From an uncultured Neglectibacter sp. (lineage in GTDB: Bacteria; Bacillota; Clostridia; Oscillospirales; Acutalibacteraceae), in assembly GCA_937958185.1 (NCBI GenBank), contig CALFFN010000019.1:53703-117702 (forward strand): a stretch of 64,000 nucleotides of DNA, given 5' to 3'. Every line of letters starts with the position of its first letter. Position 1 is the first letter of the stretch. The position numbers and the translations under genes were made by a program. Shown here one piece after another: positions 8,080-16,307 of the stretch. The notes under the pieces were generated by a model. That model ran no database searches. It had not been told where the DNA came from and was given only the letters and a program-made list of their open reading frames with translations.

Positions 8080-8807
8080 TGTATCGCTACGACGGCACGT
8101 TTCCCGGCTTCCTGTGCTGCGTGGCGGAATGCTTTCAGGATAAGCGCCTGCCCCAGGGCATTCAGCTGCTGGACGAGCCGCAGGCGACCCTGTTCCCGGT
8201 GAAAGCCATCGCTACGGAGGAAAAGCTTGCCGGGCGGGTAGAGCGCTCCATTCCCAAAAGGATTTCCCCGGAAGCCTACCACATGGTGCGCAGCGCTTTT
8301 CTCACCTGCATGGAGGAGAAGGAGATGAAGATACTCCGCTTCCTGCTGCTGGGCTACAAATACGGCGCGGCGGTGACAAAGCTTGCCGCCAATGACGACG
8401 TGCACGCCATGAACAAGGCGCTGCTGTACTTGAAAAATGAAGCCCACTACCATGTGGAGTTTCTGCGGTTTTCCGACCTGGGGGAATTTCTGGCGGCGGA
8501 GATCACCCCCAACAACAATGTGCTGCCCCTGATCGTCTCTCATTTCTGCGACAGGTTTTCCGGGGAGAACCTGATGATCTACGATAAAAACCACCATCTG
8601 GGCTTTCTCTACCGCAAAACCGGCAGCCGGGAGTTTTTCCAGGCGGACAGCATCGACCTGCCCCCGCCGGACGAGGAAGAAGAAGCGTACCGGGCGCTGT
8701 GGAAGCGCTTTGTGGACACGATCGCCATCGAAGGGCGGATAAACCCCAAGCTGCGCCGGAACAATATGCCCATGCGCTACTGGTGTAATATGACGGAATT
8801 TCAGTAA
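8058..8807 (+). CDS. TIGR03915-family putative DNA metabolism protein (DUF4130)
   Basis: A 249-residue protein beginning YRYDGTFPGFLCCVAECF, the signature opening of TIGR03915/DUF4130. Members are nearly always encoded beside the TIGR03916 radical SAM protein, as here. In some bacteria the domain is fused to uracil-DNA glycosylase. The C-terminal half is conserved (GRINPKLRRNNMPMRYWCNMTEF) and Arg-rich. No catalytic motif can be named. It starts inside the preceding gene and ends the operon before a strong terminator. Confidence 0.85.
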   Translation: MPDRSDLVYRYDGTFPGFLCCVAECFQDKRLPQGIQLLDEPQATLFPVKAIATEEKLAGRVERSIPKRISPEAYHMVRSAFLTCMEEKEMKILRFLLLGYKYGAAVTKLAANDDVHAMNKALLYLKNEAHYHVEFLRFSDLGEFLAAEITPNNNVLPLIVSHFCDRFSGENLMIYDKNHHLGFLYRKTGSREFFQADSIDLPPPDEEEEAYRALWKRFVDTIAIEGRINPKLRRNNMPMRYWCNMTEFQ

Positions 8808-8895
8808 AAAAATTTTCCGGCAATGCCGTATTTGGGGCTGTTCGCGCTTTTCACGATGCTGTCCCTTTTGCATTTGATGAAATCAGCACATAAAG

Positions 8896-8944
8896 AAACA
8901 GGGCACTGGATTTTCCAATGGGAAATTCCAGTGCCCTGTTTTTC
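8896..8944. terminator. Terminator between convergent operons
   Basis: A 14-bp perfect stem (8897-8910 with 8927-8940), continued by a partly paired A/T segment, is followed by T5 on the plus strand. It closes the dinB operon and may also serve the MBOAT gene ending at 8954. Confidence 0.85.
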
Positions 8945-8953
8945 TGCAATGCG

Positions 8954-10369
8954 TCAGAAACGGAAATAAATGAAATAGTTGTAGGTGGCGCTGATGACGA
9001 AAGCCACACAGAGCACCATAAGCGCCAGATACAGTCCGTCTTCTATCAGCAGGACCAGCGTGCCGCCGGCGCCTTCCCTGGGAAGGCGCTTCCCCAGCTT
9101 TTTCAGCAACGGGGCAGAGCACACCACGCCCAACGGCACATAGAGCAGCGCCTTTACGATGGCGGTGTCCGCCGCGAGCATTCTGGTAAAGTCCGTGGGG
9201 GTGAAGTTGAACATCATGCCAAGGGCGGAGGTCATCTGACCGAAATCCGTCAGGTTGAAAATGACCCAGCCGATCAGCACAAAGAACATGGCGTACAGCC
9301 ACCGCACCGCCTTGGGGCAGCGCTCCAGAAGCTTGCCCAGCCACAGCTTTTCCACCAGAAGCAGCAGCCCATAATACAGGCCCCACAGCAGGAAATTCCA
9401 CTGTGCCCCGTGCCAGAAGCCGGTCAGCGCCCACACCGCCAGAATATTGAAGACCCAGCGGCTCTTTTTGACACGGTTGCCGCCCAGCGGAATGTAGATA
9501 TAGTCCCGGAACCAGGTGGACAGGGAAATGTGCCACCGCCGCCAGAAATCCGTGATAGACAGGGACAGATAGGGATAATTGAAGTTTTCCAGGAAGTGGA
9601 AGCCGAACATTCTTCCCATGCCGATGGCCATATCGCTGTAGCCGGAGAAATCAAAATAAATTTGCAGCGCATAGGCGGCAGCCGCCAGCCAGTACATGGC
9701 GCTGCCGTATATCTCAGGGTTGCCGGCGTAGATGATCTCGGCAATGCGCCCCACGTTGTCGGCGATGATGACCTTTTTTGCCAGACCCAGAATGAACCGC
9801 TTCACGCCTGTGGTCACGTCCTCCAGGGTTTCGCGGCGGTCGAGGATTTCCGCTTCAATGGTCTGGTACCGCACGATGGGTCCCGCGATCAGCTGGGGGA
9901 AAAAGCTGACGTACAGGGTCAGGTAGAAATAGTTTTTTTGCAGCTGGATCTCCCCGCGGTAAAGGTCGATCACATAGGAAAGGATCTGGAACGTGTAGAA
10001 GCTGATGCCGATGGGCAGCGCGATGTCCGGCAGGGACAGCGGCACGCCCAGTTTGTTCAGGTTGTCCCCGAAGAAATTCAGGTACTTGAAGACGAACAGG
10101 TTCCCCGTAAGCAGCACCACGCCTGTGATAAACGCCGCTTTGCGCCTGCCGGGGCGCTCCTTCCAGTGCTCCATCAAAAGCCCGCAGAGATATGCCACCA
10201 GTGACGCCAACAGCAGCAGCACGATGTTTTTCGGCTCGCCCCAGGCGTAAAAGCCCAAAGAGCAGAGGAGCAGCACCGTATTGCGATAGGTACGGTTTTT
10301 GCAAACGTAGTAAAGACCAGCGCACAGGGGGAAGAACAGGTAGAGAAAGCTCAAGCTGCTGAATACCAT
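8954..10369 (-). CDS. MBOAT-family membrane O-acyltransferase
   Basis: A 471-residue polytopic membrane protein of the AlgI/DltB group, which transfers acyl groups from the cytoplasm to extracytoplasmic polymers. It opens with FSSLSFLYLFFPLCAGLYY, as AlgI homologues do, and has the active-site region DFWRRWHISLSTWFRDYIYIPLGGNR and the His-containing GFWHGAQWNFLLWG. The DHHW-family gene 3 bases upstream on the same strand is the usual partner. The acceptor cannot be told from the sequence; a cell-wall glycan or exopolysaccharide is likely. Confidence 0.9.
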   Translation of the reverse strand: MVFSSLSFLYLFFPLCAGLYYVCKNRTYRNTVLLLCSLGFYAWGEPKNIVLLLLASLVAYLCGLLMEHWKERPGRRKAAFITGVVLLTGNLFVFKYLNFFGDNLNKLGVPLSLPDIALPIGISFYTFQILSYVIDLYRGEIQLQKNYFYLTLYVSFFPQLIAGPIVRYQTIEAEILDRRETLEDVTTGVKRFILGLAKKVIIADNVGRIAEIIYAGNPEIYGSAMYWLAAAAYALQIYFDFSGYSDMAIGMGRMFGFHFLENFNYPYLSLSITDFWRRWHISLSTWFRDYIYIPLGGNRVKKSRWVFNILAVWALTGFWHGAQWNFLLWGLYYGLLLLVEKLWLGKLLERCPKAVRWLYAMFFVLIGWVIFNLTDFGQMTSALGMMFNFTPTDFTRMLAADTAIVKALLYVPLGVVCSAPLLKKLGKRLPREGAGGTLVLLIEDGLYLALMVLCVAFVISATYNYFIYFRF

Positions 10370-10372
10370 ACG

Positions 10373-11578
10373 TTATCCCTCCGGTGTGAACGCCGGCAGA
10401 AATTCCGGCATAGTAAAATAGCTGTCGCTGCCGATGAGCAGCACCTTGGTGATATCGTGCTCCCGCACATAGGCGGTGAAATCGAAGGGCGCTCCCACCG
10501 CCCGCTCATAGCTGCGCAGGTCCACGGAACAGGTCTTGTGGAAGTGGGAAGCCAGCAGCTTTAAGATGGCGTTGTCGTAGGATTCCCCCAGCACCAGAAT
10601 GTTTTCCTTTTCGCTGTTCCCCGTGTCGAACACGGCTTCTCCTGAATCCCCTCCGTAAAAAGCACCGTAGGAGATAGAATCGGGCTCGCCCGCAAAGTAG
10701 GCGTCCTGATTGCCATAATCGGCGGCTTCCTCATTCCCGGTGATGGAGATTTTCATTTCGGGATAGGCAAAGCGGTAGGCGGGAAATTCCTCGGTGAACA
10801 CGCCGCTGGCGCCTATGGTGCCCGCCTTGGAGCCGCTGAGCCGGTACCCGGGCAGAACCAGCTCTTCCACCGGCTGCAAAGGGGGCTCGTCCACGTTCAA
10901 AAGCTGCAGCACCTCCTGATAGCCCTGATAGGAACCGTAACAGTTCCAGTGGTGGTCGGTGTGATAAAAGCTGCGCCTGTATTCTTCAAAGCCGTCTATC
11001 TGAAAAACGCCCAGCCGTTCCGCGGGCAGCGCAAGGTCGGCGAATAGCTTTTCACGAACGCCGTTTTTTGCCCCTGTTTCAAAGTTCACGTCGGCGTCTC
11101 TTTCAATATAATAGACATAGAAATCCAGATCGGGGAAAGCGGAGAACAGCTTGTTCAGCCCGTCGATCTTTGTGTTCAGACTGTTCTGGCGCACCTCGTT
11201 ATCCTGTAAAAGGGAGGGGGTGTAGACCAGATAATCCCCGGCATAGATGTTCATGTTCCGCATGTGGACATAGCACTCCGGCTTGCCTGCCAAATAGCCG
11301 GAAAGGATTTTCAGCAGCAGCTTGGAGTTGGCGGTATTATAGACCTTTTTATAAAGCTCCGAAAAAGGGACCTGATCGGAAAAAGCCTCTTCCACCGATT
11401 CCTGGAAGCTGGAATCCAGCACTGTTTCCACTGTGGGGCGGTGCAGGCGGTCGGCGGTGGTGTTTTCATAGGAATTGATCTCTTTGGGGCGGAAAACGGT
11501 CCTGCCCAGCCCCAGCAGGAAGAAAAGCGCCAGCGCCAGCAGAAAGCCCCCGTTGATTATTTTTTGGCTCCGTTTCAT
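10373..11578 (-). CDS. DHHW-family (AlgJ/DltD-like) acyltransferase partner
   Basis: A 401-residue protein with one N-terminal membrane anchor (residues ~8-26) and an extracytoplasmic domain carrying HTDHHWNCYGSYQGYQEV, the DHHW motif. LVLGESYDN near residue 330 supplies the SGNH-type Ser (GES). Such proteins are thought to finish the transfer of acetyl groups delivered by the adjacent MBOAT protein. It is the first gene of a two-gene operon, with its own TTGACA-17-TATAAT promoter. Confidence 0.85.
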   Translation of the reverse strand: MKRSQKIINGGFLLALALFFLLGLGRTVFRPKEINSYENTTADRLHRPTVETVLDSSFQESVEEAFSDQVPFSELYKKVYNTANSKLLLKILSGYLAGKPECYVHMRNMNIYAGDYLVYTPSLLQDNEVRQNSLNTKIDGLNKLFSAFPDLDFYVYYIERDADVNFETGAKNGVREKLFADLALPAERLGVFQIDGFEEYRRSFYHTDHHWNCYGSYQGYQEVLQLLNVDEPPLQPVEELVLPGYRLSGSKAGTIGASGVFTEEFPAYRFAYPEMKISITGNEEAADYGNQDAYFAGEPDSISYGAFYGGDSGEAVFDTGNSEKENILVLGESYDNAILKLLASHFHKTCSVDLRSYERAVGAPFDFTAYVREHDITKVLLIGSDSYFTMPEFLPAFTPEG

Positions 11579-11628
11579 AAAAAACCTCGTTACAAGTCGA
11601 TAATATCATACTTTTTCCAATACGGAAA

Positions 11629-11657
11629 ATTATACCTTGTCTCCTAGGGATTGTCAA
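11629..11657 (-). promoter_or_regulatory. Promoter of the DHHW-MBOAT operon
   Basis: TTGACA and TATAAT on the minus strand with a 17-base spacer, ~50 bases before the ATG at 11578. Confidence 0.85.
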
Positions 11658-11669
11658 TCCTTGCCATGG

Positions 11670-11707
11670 AACGGGCGGCTTGGAGGAAAGCCCCCAAGCC
11701 GCCCGTT
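11670..11707. terminator. Hairpin after rsgA
   Basis: A perfect 14-bp GC-rich stem (11670-11683 with 11694-11707) lies 9 bases after the rsgA stop. No long T-run follows on the minus strand, so it may be a weak terminator or an mRNA 3' stabiliser. Confidence 0.55.
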
Positions 11708-11715
11708 TTCAGGGA

Positions 11716-12759
11716 TTATCCGTGCCTGTCGTACTTTTTCTTTTGCCGCAGCTTCTTTGCCGCCGAACGGTAGAGCTGCTTCCGCATTCGGAAGTTTTCC
11801 TTCCCCTGGGCAAAGATAGCCTCCCGCTGCAGCTTTTGATAGCTTTTCCAGCGCTCCGGGGAAAGCTCGCCCCGGCGGAGGGCTTCCTGTATGGCGCAGC
11901 CCGGCTCGTTTTCATGGCGGCAGTCGGAAAACCGGCACTTTCCCAGCAGCTCCTCCACATCGGGGAACGCGCCGCCCAAGCCGTCGGTCACGTCCCACAT
12001 TCCCAGGGTGCGCATACCCGGCGTGTCAATGACCATTGCCCCGCAGGGCAGCTGGAACAGCTGGCGGTGGGTGGTGGTGTGCCGCCCCCGGGAATCCGAT
12101 TCCCGAACCGCCCCGGTCTCCATCAATTCTTCTCCCGCAAGGGCGTTTAGCAGGCTGGATTTCCCCACGCCGGAGGAGCCGAGGAACACCAGCGTTTCCC
12201 CGGGCTTCAGGTAGGGAGCCAGCCCGTCCAGCCCCTGTCCCGTCTTTGCGCTGACGGCAAGCACCTCCACCCCCGGAGCCGCCTCCTGCGCCGCAAGTAT
12301 CTCCCGGCTGTGGTCGCCGGGCAGGTCGGCTTTTGTCAGCACCACCACCGGGCGGGCGCCGCTTTGCCACGCCTGGGTGAGATAGCGCTCCAGCCGCACC
12401 ACATTGAAATTTTCATTGAGGGACTGCACCACGAACACCGTGTCAAAATTCGCAGCCACTGCCTGTTCTATCGGGCGTCCCGCTCCCGGTTCGATCCGGG
12501 AAAAGAAGGTGCGCCGGGGCAGGGTGTGCAGGATCACGCTGTCGCCTGCCGGATTGTACTGAATCTCTACAAAGTCCCCCACGGTGGGGAAAAGCTCTGA
12601 AACGCTGTCAAAATAGCTGCTTGCCTTCAGTCTGCCGTAGCAGTCCCCCTGCTCGCGGACCAGGTGGTACCGCTCCTTATGAACGGCGATCACCCGGGCG
12701 AGGGCGCCGTTTCCCGCGGAAGCCGGAGCCTGCCCGAGCCCGTATTTCTGATCTGTCAT
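11716..12759 (-). CDS. rsgA: Ribosome small-subunit-dependent GTPase A
   Basis: A 347-residue circularly permuted GTPase that acts in late assembly of the 30S subunit. Order: N-terminal OB fold, then G4 (TKAD), G1 (GSSGVGKSSLLNAL), G2 (RGRHTTTHRQLF) and G3 (DTPGM), then a zinc knuckle with Cys-x4-Cys, His and Cys (CRFSDCRHENEPGC) and a basic tail. I chose ATG 12759 because GGGAGGG lies 5 bases upstream; the frame is open 18 codons further. Its transcript probably starts near 13020 and runs through a structured leader with a 10-codon ORF. Confidence 0.94.
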   Translation of the reverse strand: MTDQKYGLGQAPASAGNGALARVIAVHKERYHLVREQGDCYGRLKASSYFDSVSELFPTVGDFVEIQYNPAGDSVILHTLPRRTFFSRIEPGAGRPIEQAVAANFDTVFVVQSLNENFNVVRLERYLTQAWQSGARPVVVLTKADLPGDHSREILAAQEAAPGVEVLAVSAKTGQGLDGLAPYLKPGETLVFLGSSGVGKSSLLNALAGEELMETGAVRESDSRGRHTTTHRQLFQLPCGAMVIDTPGMRTLGMWDVTDGLGGAFPDVEELLGKCRFSDCRHENEPGCAIQEALRRGELSPERWKSYQKLQREAIFAQGKENFRMRKQLYRSAAKKLRQKKKYDRHG

Positions 12760-12856
12760 AGATTCCCTCCCATCTGTTTTTTCCGTCACATAGTTCCGAT
12801 TTTGCCATATCATGTCTCATCGCACATCTCTCCTTTCCAAAAATGGGCGCAAAAAT

Positions 12857-12903
12857 GCCGCAGCAAGCAGCCTTGCAAGGACTGCTCTCTGCGGCGCGTT
12901 TTT
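12857..12903. other. Strong two-sided hairpin in the rsgA leader
   Basis: GCCGCAG at 12859 pairs with CTGCGGC near 12890, with an inner AGCAG/CTGCT and a self-complementary CCTTGCAAGG at the tip. T-rich tails flank it on both strands, so it could terminate in either direction. On the minus strand it lies between the leader ORF and rsgA. Confidence 0.6.
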
Positions 12904-12962
12904 ACGAAGCCAACATATTGCACTCGAAAGGTTGCTTTGCGGCGGGGTTCCCCGCCCGAATA

Positions 12963-12995
12963 TCAGATTTTCCGAACCACCTTGTTTTGTTTCAT
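12963..12995 (-). CDS. Candidate leader peptide upstream of rsgA
   Basis: A 10-codon ORF encoding MKQNKVVRKI with AAAGGAG seven bases before its ATG, better than many full genes here. It sits ~15 bases after a predicted -10 element and before a large hairpin. A role in attenuation of rsgA is inference; it could also be a chance small ORF. Confidence 0.4.
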   Translation of the reverse strand: MKQNKVVRKI

Positions 12996-13026
12996 AGCAC
13001 AACACTCCTTTCGAGGGGCTAAGCTC

Positions 13027-13055
13027 AGTCTATCACAGCTACAGGGAAATTGCAA
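13027..13055 (-). promoter_or_regulatory. Promoter of the rsgA leader
   Basis: TTGCAA and TAGACT on the minus strand, spacer 17 bases, leading directly into the small ORF at 12995. Confidence 0.6.
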
Positions 13056-13062
13056 GAAAAAA

Positions 13063-13920
13063 TCACGGCTGCCTTTCTGCCAGGGATACTTTTTGAAAGC
13101 TTTCTTCCGCCCCACAGGCTTTTACGTCCGGCAGCAGGAGGGAAAAAGCGTCTTCCGCGTTAGGGGTATCGGCGTAAAAATACGTCCACTGGGACAGATT
13201 GCTGTGGGCATAGTTACAGTGAACCTTGGCAGCGTCATAGACCTTTACGATGGGCTCGGTAAGCCAGCCGCCGTCCTCCGTGATACAATTGGAACCCGGG
13301 ACAAAATACCGCTGCCCGTCTTTTACATAGATAATGTGGACCGACAAGTCCTCCGAAGTAAGCGCCGAGCGTTCAGAGCGCCCGGCAGATTGGTTGTATT
13401 CGTTGAACGCTGTCACCTTTTCAAAATAGAATGCGTCCCGGTAAGCGCTCAGAATATCGGCTTCCTTTTCCCGGAAATGTTCCGACACCAGAAGGTCCAG
13501 CGTATTTTCATCGGCGCTGAGCTGGGTTTCCATGTCGCTGCCGTCCGCTGTTTCCACCGGGAAATAGGAAAAATAATTCTTGCTGACTTCGATACATTTT
13601 CCATAGGGGTCTATCTCCGCCGGATAATGCAGCGTATTTAGAGTATACAGCGGCTCGCCGCCCTCGTTCTGGAAATTATAGGCGTTCACGACAAACGCGC
13701 CCAAATGCTCCTCCAGCAGGGGAAACAGCTTCTGGCTGCGCTCCGCGATCTGCAGATATTTCTTGTCGTCGTCCTCGCCGCTGTAATGCACCACCGTAGT
13801 GTATAAGGTTTTTCCCGTCTCCTGCCTGCTTTCCGGCTGCTCCATGCCGGATTTTGCTCCACAGCCCGTAAGAAGCAGCAGCGCTGCCGCAAAAAGCAAG
13901 AGCTTTTTCAACCCATTCAT
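13063..13920 (-). CDS. Lipoprotein of unknown function
   Basis: A 285-residue protein with a clear lipoprotein signal: MNGLKKLLLFAAALLLL then TGC at residues 18-20. ATG 13920 is chosen because GGAGA lies upstream; the longer frame adds 16 unlikely residues. I do not recognise a defined family. Phrases such as YGKCIEVSKNYFSYFPV and ADENTLDLLVSEHFREKEADILSAYRD recall the extracytoplasmic region of DUF1430/FtsX-like bacteriocin-associated permeases, but there are no membrane helices after the signal. It lies 115 bases after the MATE gene on the same strand. The likeness is from memory and uncertain. Confidence 0.7.
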   Translation of the reverse strand: MNGLKKLLLFAAALLLLTGCGAKSGMEQPESRQETGKTLYTTVVHYSGEDDDKKYLQIAERSQKLFPLLEEHLGAFVVNAYNFQNEGGEPLYTLNTLHYPAEIDPYGKCIEVSKNYFSYFPVETADGSDMETQLSADENTLDLLVSEHFREKEADILSAYRDAFYFEKVTAFNEYNQSAGRSERSALTSEDLSVHIIYVKDGQRYFVPGSNCITEDGGWLTEPIVKVYDAAKVHCNYAHSNLSQWTYFYADTPNAEDAFSLLLPDVKACGAEESFQKVSLAERQP

Positions 13921-14035
13921 CGTACCGTCTCCTTTTGCAGAATTTTTTCTGTTTTCAGGATACGGCATTGTGTTGAAAAAGCCCTTGCAGGTTTCTGTTG
14001 GAATTTTTACGCTTTCTTACAAATTTGTGAGCTGT

Positions 14036-15406
14036 TCAGGAAACGGGCTGCGCTTCCGCCCCGGAATATGCGAAGCGGGCTTGGCTTTTCTGCTTCCTTG
14101 CCCAGACCAGGCACAGGACCACGCCAACCGCCGTGGACAGCAGGTCGGTGACCACTCCGGCGAAAATAATGCCCATCAGCCCGAAAAGGGATTCCATGAG
14201 ATACAGCACCGGCAGGAGGATAATGCCCTTTTGCAGCAGGGCGGTGAGGGTGGCGTAGGACACTTTTCCCGTGCCCTGCAAATAGACGGAGCAAAGCTGG
14301 TAAATTCCGTAGGTGGGAGCCGCCAGCAGGTTCAGCATCATCAGCTTGCCGATTTCCAGCACCTGCGGGTCGTCCAGGAAGGCGGTGATGAAGCTCTCCC
14401 TGCACAGCAGGAACCCGCCGCCCAGGACAATGCTGACTATGGTGGAGGCAATGCCCGTGCCGATCACGATCTGCCGCAGGCGCTTCTGGTCTTTTGCGCC
14501 GTAAGCATAGGAGATGGCGGGCTGGATCCCCATGCAGACGCCCATGACGATCATGCCCACCAGCATTCCCGCCTTTCCCGCTACGCCGTTTGCCGCCACG
14601 GCAATGTTGCCGTATCCCACCAGAAGCTGGTTGCTGAACATTCCCGAAAAGCACATCAGCACCGTGCCTGCCGCCATGGGCAGCCCGTACCCCAAAATGC
14701 GGAGGGAGACCTCTTTCTTCAAGGTAAAGTATTTGGGCGAGATGGAGAAGCAGTCGGTTTTACGGATATGGAGGAACACCAGAACGCTTGTGACCATGTT
14801 GCCCAGCACGGTCGCCGCCGCGGCTCCGGCAATGCCCCACTGAAATACCAGAATGAACAGCGGGTCCAGCAGAATGTTGGTAAAGGTCCCGATCAGGCTG
14901 ATGACCATGACCCTGGCGGAGGAGCCGTCCGCCCGCACGGCGTTGCCCAGCGCGCCGCTGAACATCATGACGGGAGAGCTCAGGGCGATGATGGTGAGAT
15001 AGGTGGAGGCGTAGCCCATGGTTTCCTCATTTGCGCCCATCAGGGACAGCAGCGGGTCCATGAAAATCAGCATAACAAAGGTGAGAACCACCCCAACGAG
15101 AACCGAGCCCCCCACGCAGAAGGAGGTGTAACGCTTTACCTCCTCCCGTTTTCCCGCTCCCAGCGCCATGGCAATGGCAGTGCAGGCTCCCGCGCCGAAC
15201 AGCGTGCCCATGCCGGTGAAAATGTTGAACGCCGGACCCGCCAGCGAAATGGCTGCCACCTGCATGGTTTCCCCGGTTTGTCCCATAAAGAACACGTCCG
15301 CCATGTTGTACAGCACGTTGACGATCATCACAACTACAACGGGCAGCCCCATGGTAAGCAACAGCTTCCAGACCGGCGCTTTCTTCATCATGCTTTCGTT
15401 TTTCAT
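14036..15406 (-). CDS. MATE-family multidrug efflux transporter
   Basis: A 456-residue membrane protein with about 12 hydrophobic segments in two related halves, as expected for MATE exporters, which expel cationic drugs using a sodium or proton gradient. The opening GLPVVVVMIVNVLYNMADVFFMGQTG and the repeat-half FSGMFSNQLLVGYGNIAVAANGVAGK are typical. It is divergent from a TetR regulator, and inverted-repeat halves in the shared region suggest repression by that regulator. The substrate is unknown. Confidence 0.92.
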   Translation of the reverse strand: MKNESMMKKAPVWKLLLTMGLPVVVVMIVNVLYNMADVFFMGQTGETMQVAAISLAGPAFNIFTGMGTLFGAGACTAIAMALGAGKREEVKRYTSFCVGGSVLVGVVLTFVMLIFMDPLLSLMGANEETMGYASTYLTIIALSSPVMMFSGALGNAVRADGSSARVMVISLIGTFTNILLDPLFILVFQWGIAGAAAATVLGNMVTSVLVFLHIRKTDCFSISPKYFTLKKEVSLRILGYGLPMAAGTVLMCFSGMFSNQLLVGYGNIAVAANGVAGKAGMLVGMIVMGVCMGIQPAISYAYGAKDQKRLRQIVIGTGIASTIVSIVLGGGFLLCRESFITAFLDDPQVLEIGKLMMLNLLAAPTYGIYQLCSVYLQGTGKVSYATLTALLQKGIILLPVLYLMESLFGLMGIIFAGVVTDLLSTAVGVVLCLVWARKQKSQARFAYSGAEAQPVS

Positions 15407-15446
15407 TGCGATCTTCCTTTCCTGAAAAGAATTGACGGTTATTAAA

Positions 15447-15528
15447 CCAACACTTGTTTTTTTATTGCACCTATAGTATAATCCGTAGGAAGACCACAGG
15501 CAACCATCAATATTCCGATAAGTGTTGG
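15447..15528. promoter_or_regulatory. Candidate TetR operator halves
   Basis: CCAACACTT (15447-15455) and AAGTGTTGG (15520-15528) are exact inverted copies 64 bases apart in the MATE/TetR intergenic region. One lies just downstream of the MATE -10, the other just before the TetR gene. Confidence 0.5.
15475..15503 (-). promoter_or_regulatory. Promoter of the MATE gene
   Basis: TTGCCT and TATACT on the minus strand, spacer 17 bases, followed within 30 bases by the ACAAGTGTTGG element. Confidence 0.75.
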
Positions 15529-15562
15529 AATAATAAAAATTTTTTCAGAAAGGCGGCTTTTT

Positions 15563-16165
15563 ATGAATACGAAAAACAACAAACGCGCGCAGGGCACCGA
15601 TGAAGCGATTATCCGGGCGGTTTTTGAGATCATTCAGCTGGAGCGCCGCCCCCTTGGGAAGATCACCGTGCGGGAGGTCTGCGAAAAGGCGGAAATCAAC
15701 CGCTCCACCTTCTATGCCCACTATCAGGACGTGTTCGATGTGGTGGAGAAGGTGGAGAAAAGCATGGCAAACCTTCATGCCCAGCGGCTGATGGCAGTTT
15801 TCCAGGAAGGGGGAGGCTTCCGGGAAGCCATGGAAAGCGTTTTTTGCTTTGTAAAAGAGTATCGGGATTTTTATTCCTTATATTTCAAAGAAACCAACGG
15901 CGCTTCCCGTCTGATCGACGTTTTGAATTTCCCCTTTCAGGAGCGGGTCCAAAAAATCCAGAAACGCGAAGTCGAGGGCGGCGTTCCGGGAGAGGGCGTT
16001 TACCACTACCGCTTCTTTACTGCCGGAATGGCTTCCCTGCTGACCATATGGCTGGACAGGGATTGCAGGGAGACCCCGGCGGAGCTGTATGAGATATTAG
16101 AACGGGAATACGGGGAAAATTCCCTGTTCCACAGTTGGTCAAAGGCTTCCGGGTCAGAGACCTGA
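15563..16165 (+). CDS. TetR/AcrR-family transcriptional regulator
   Basis: A 200-residue regulator. The N-terminal helix-turn-helix reads KITVREVCEKAEINRSTFYAHYQDVFDVVEKVE (residues ~32-64), classical TetR. The rest should form the ligand-binding and dimer domain and resembles the TetR C-terminal domains found beside MATE pumps. AGAAAGGCGG precedes the ATG. Divergent placement next to the MATE gene suggests local control of efflux. The inducer is unknown. Confidence 0.9.
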   Translation: MNTKNNKRAQGTDEAIIRAVFEIIQLERRPLGKITVREVCEKAEINRSTFYAHYQDVFDVVEKVEKSMANLHAQRLMAVFQEGGGFREAMESVFCFVKEYRDFYSLYFKETNGASRLIDVLNFPFQERVQKIQKREVEGGVPGEGVYHYRFFTAGMASLLTIWLDRDCRETPAELYEILEREYGENSLFHSWSKASGSET

Positions 16166-16179
16166 AACAAAGAGGAAAA

Positions 16180-16211
16180 GCGCGCGGTTCTTTTGGAACC
16201 GCGCGCTTTTT
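16180..16211 (+). terminator. Terminator of the TetR gene
   Basis: GCGCGCGGTTC pairs perfectly with GAACCGCGCGC over a five-base loop, followed by T5. Confidence 0.9.
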
Positions 16212-16273
16212 GCGTGCGTTGCAGGAAAACGCAATTTAGTGCGTAAACCCAACGAGAGCTTGTTTTATGGGTA

Positions 16274-16307
16274 AACTCATTAAAATTTATGATAAATTTT
16301 AATGAGT
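16274..16307. terminator. AT-rich hairpin overlapping the permease stop codon
   Basis: ACTCATTAAAATTTAT and its complement form a ~15-bp stem around a three-base centre. The purine permease stop codon lies inside the stem. Probably a terminator or 3' processing element. Confidence 0.5.

Noticed and set aside
12817..13005. A 62-codon minus-strand ORF in the rsgA leader
   Set aside because: It runs through the hairpin sequence and lacks a good ribosome site; the 10-codon ORF in another frame has a far better one.
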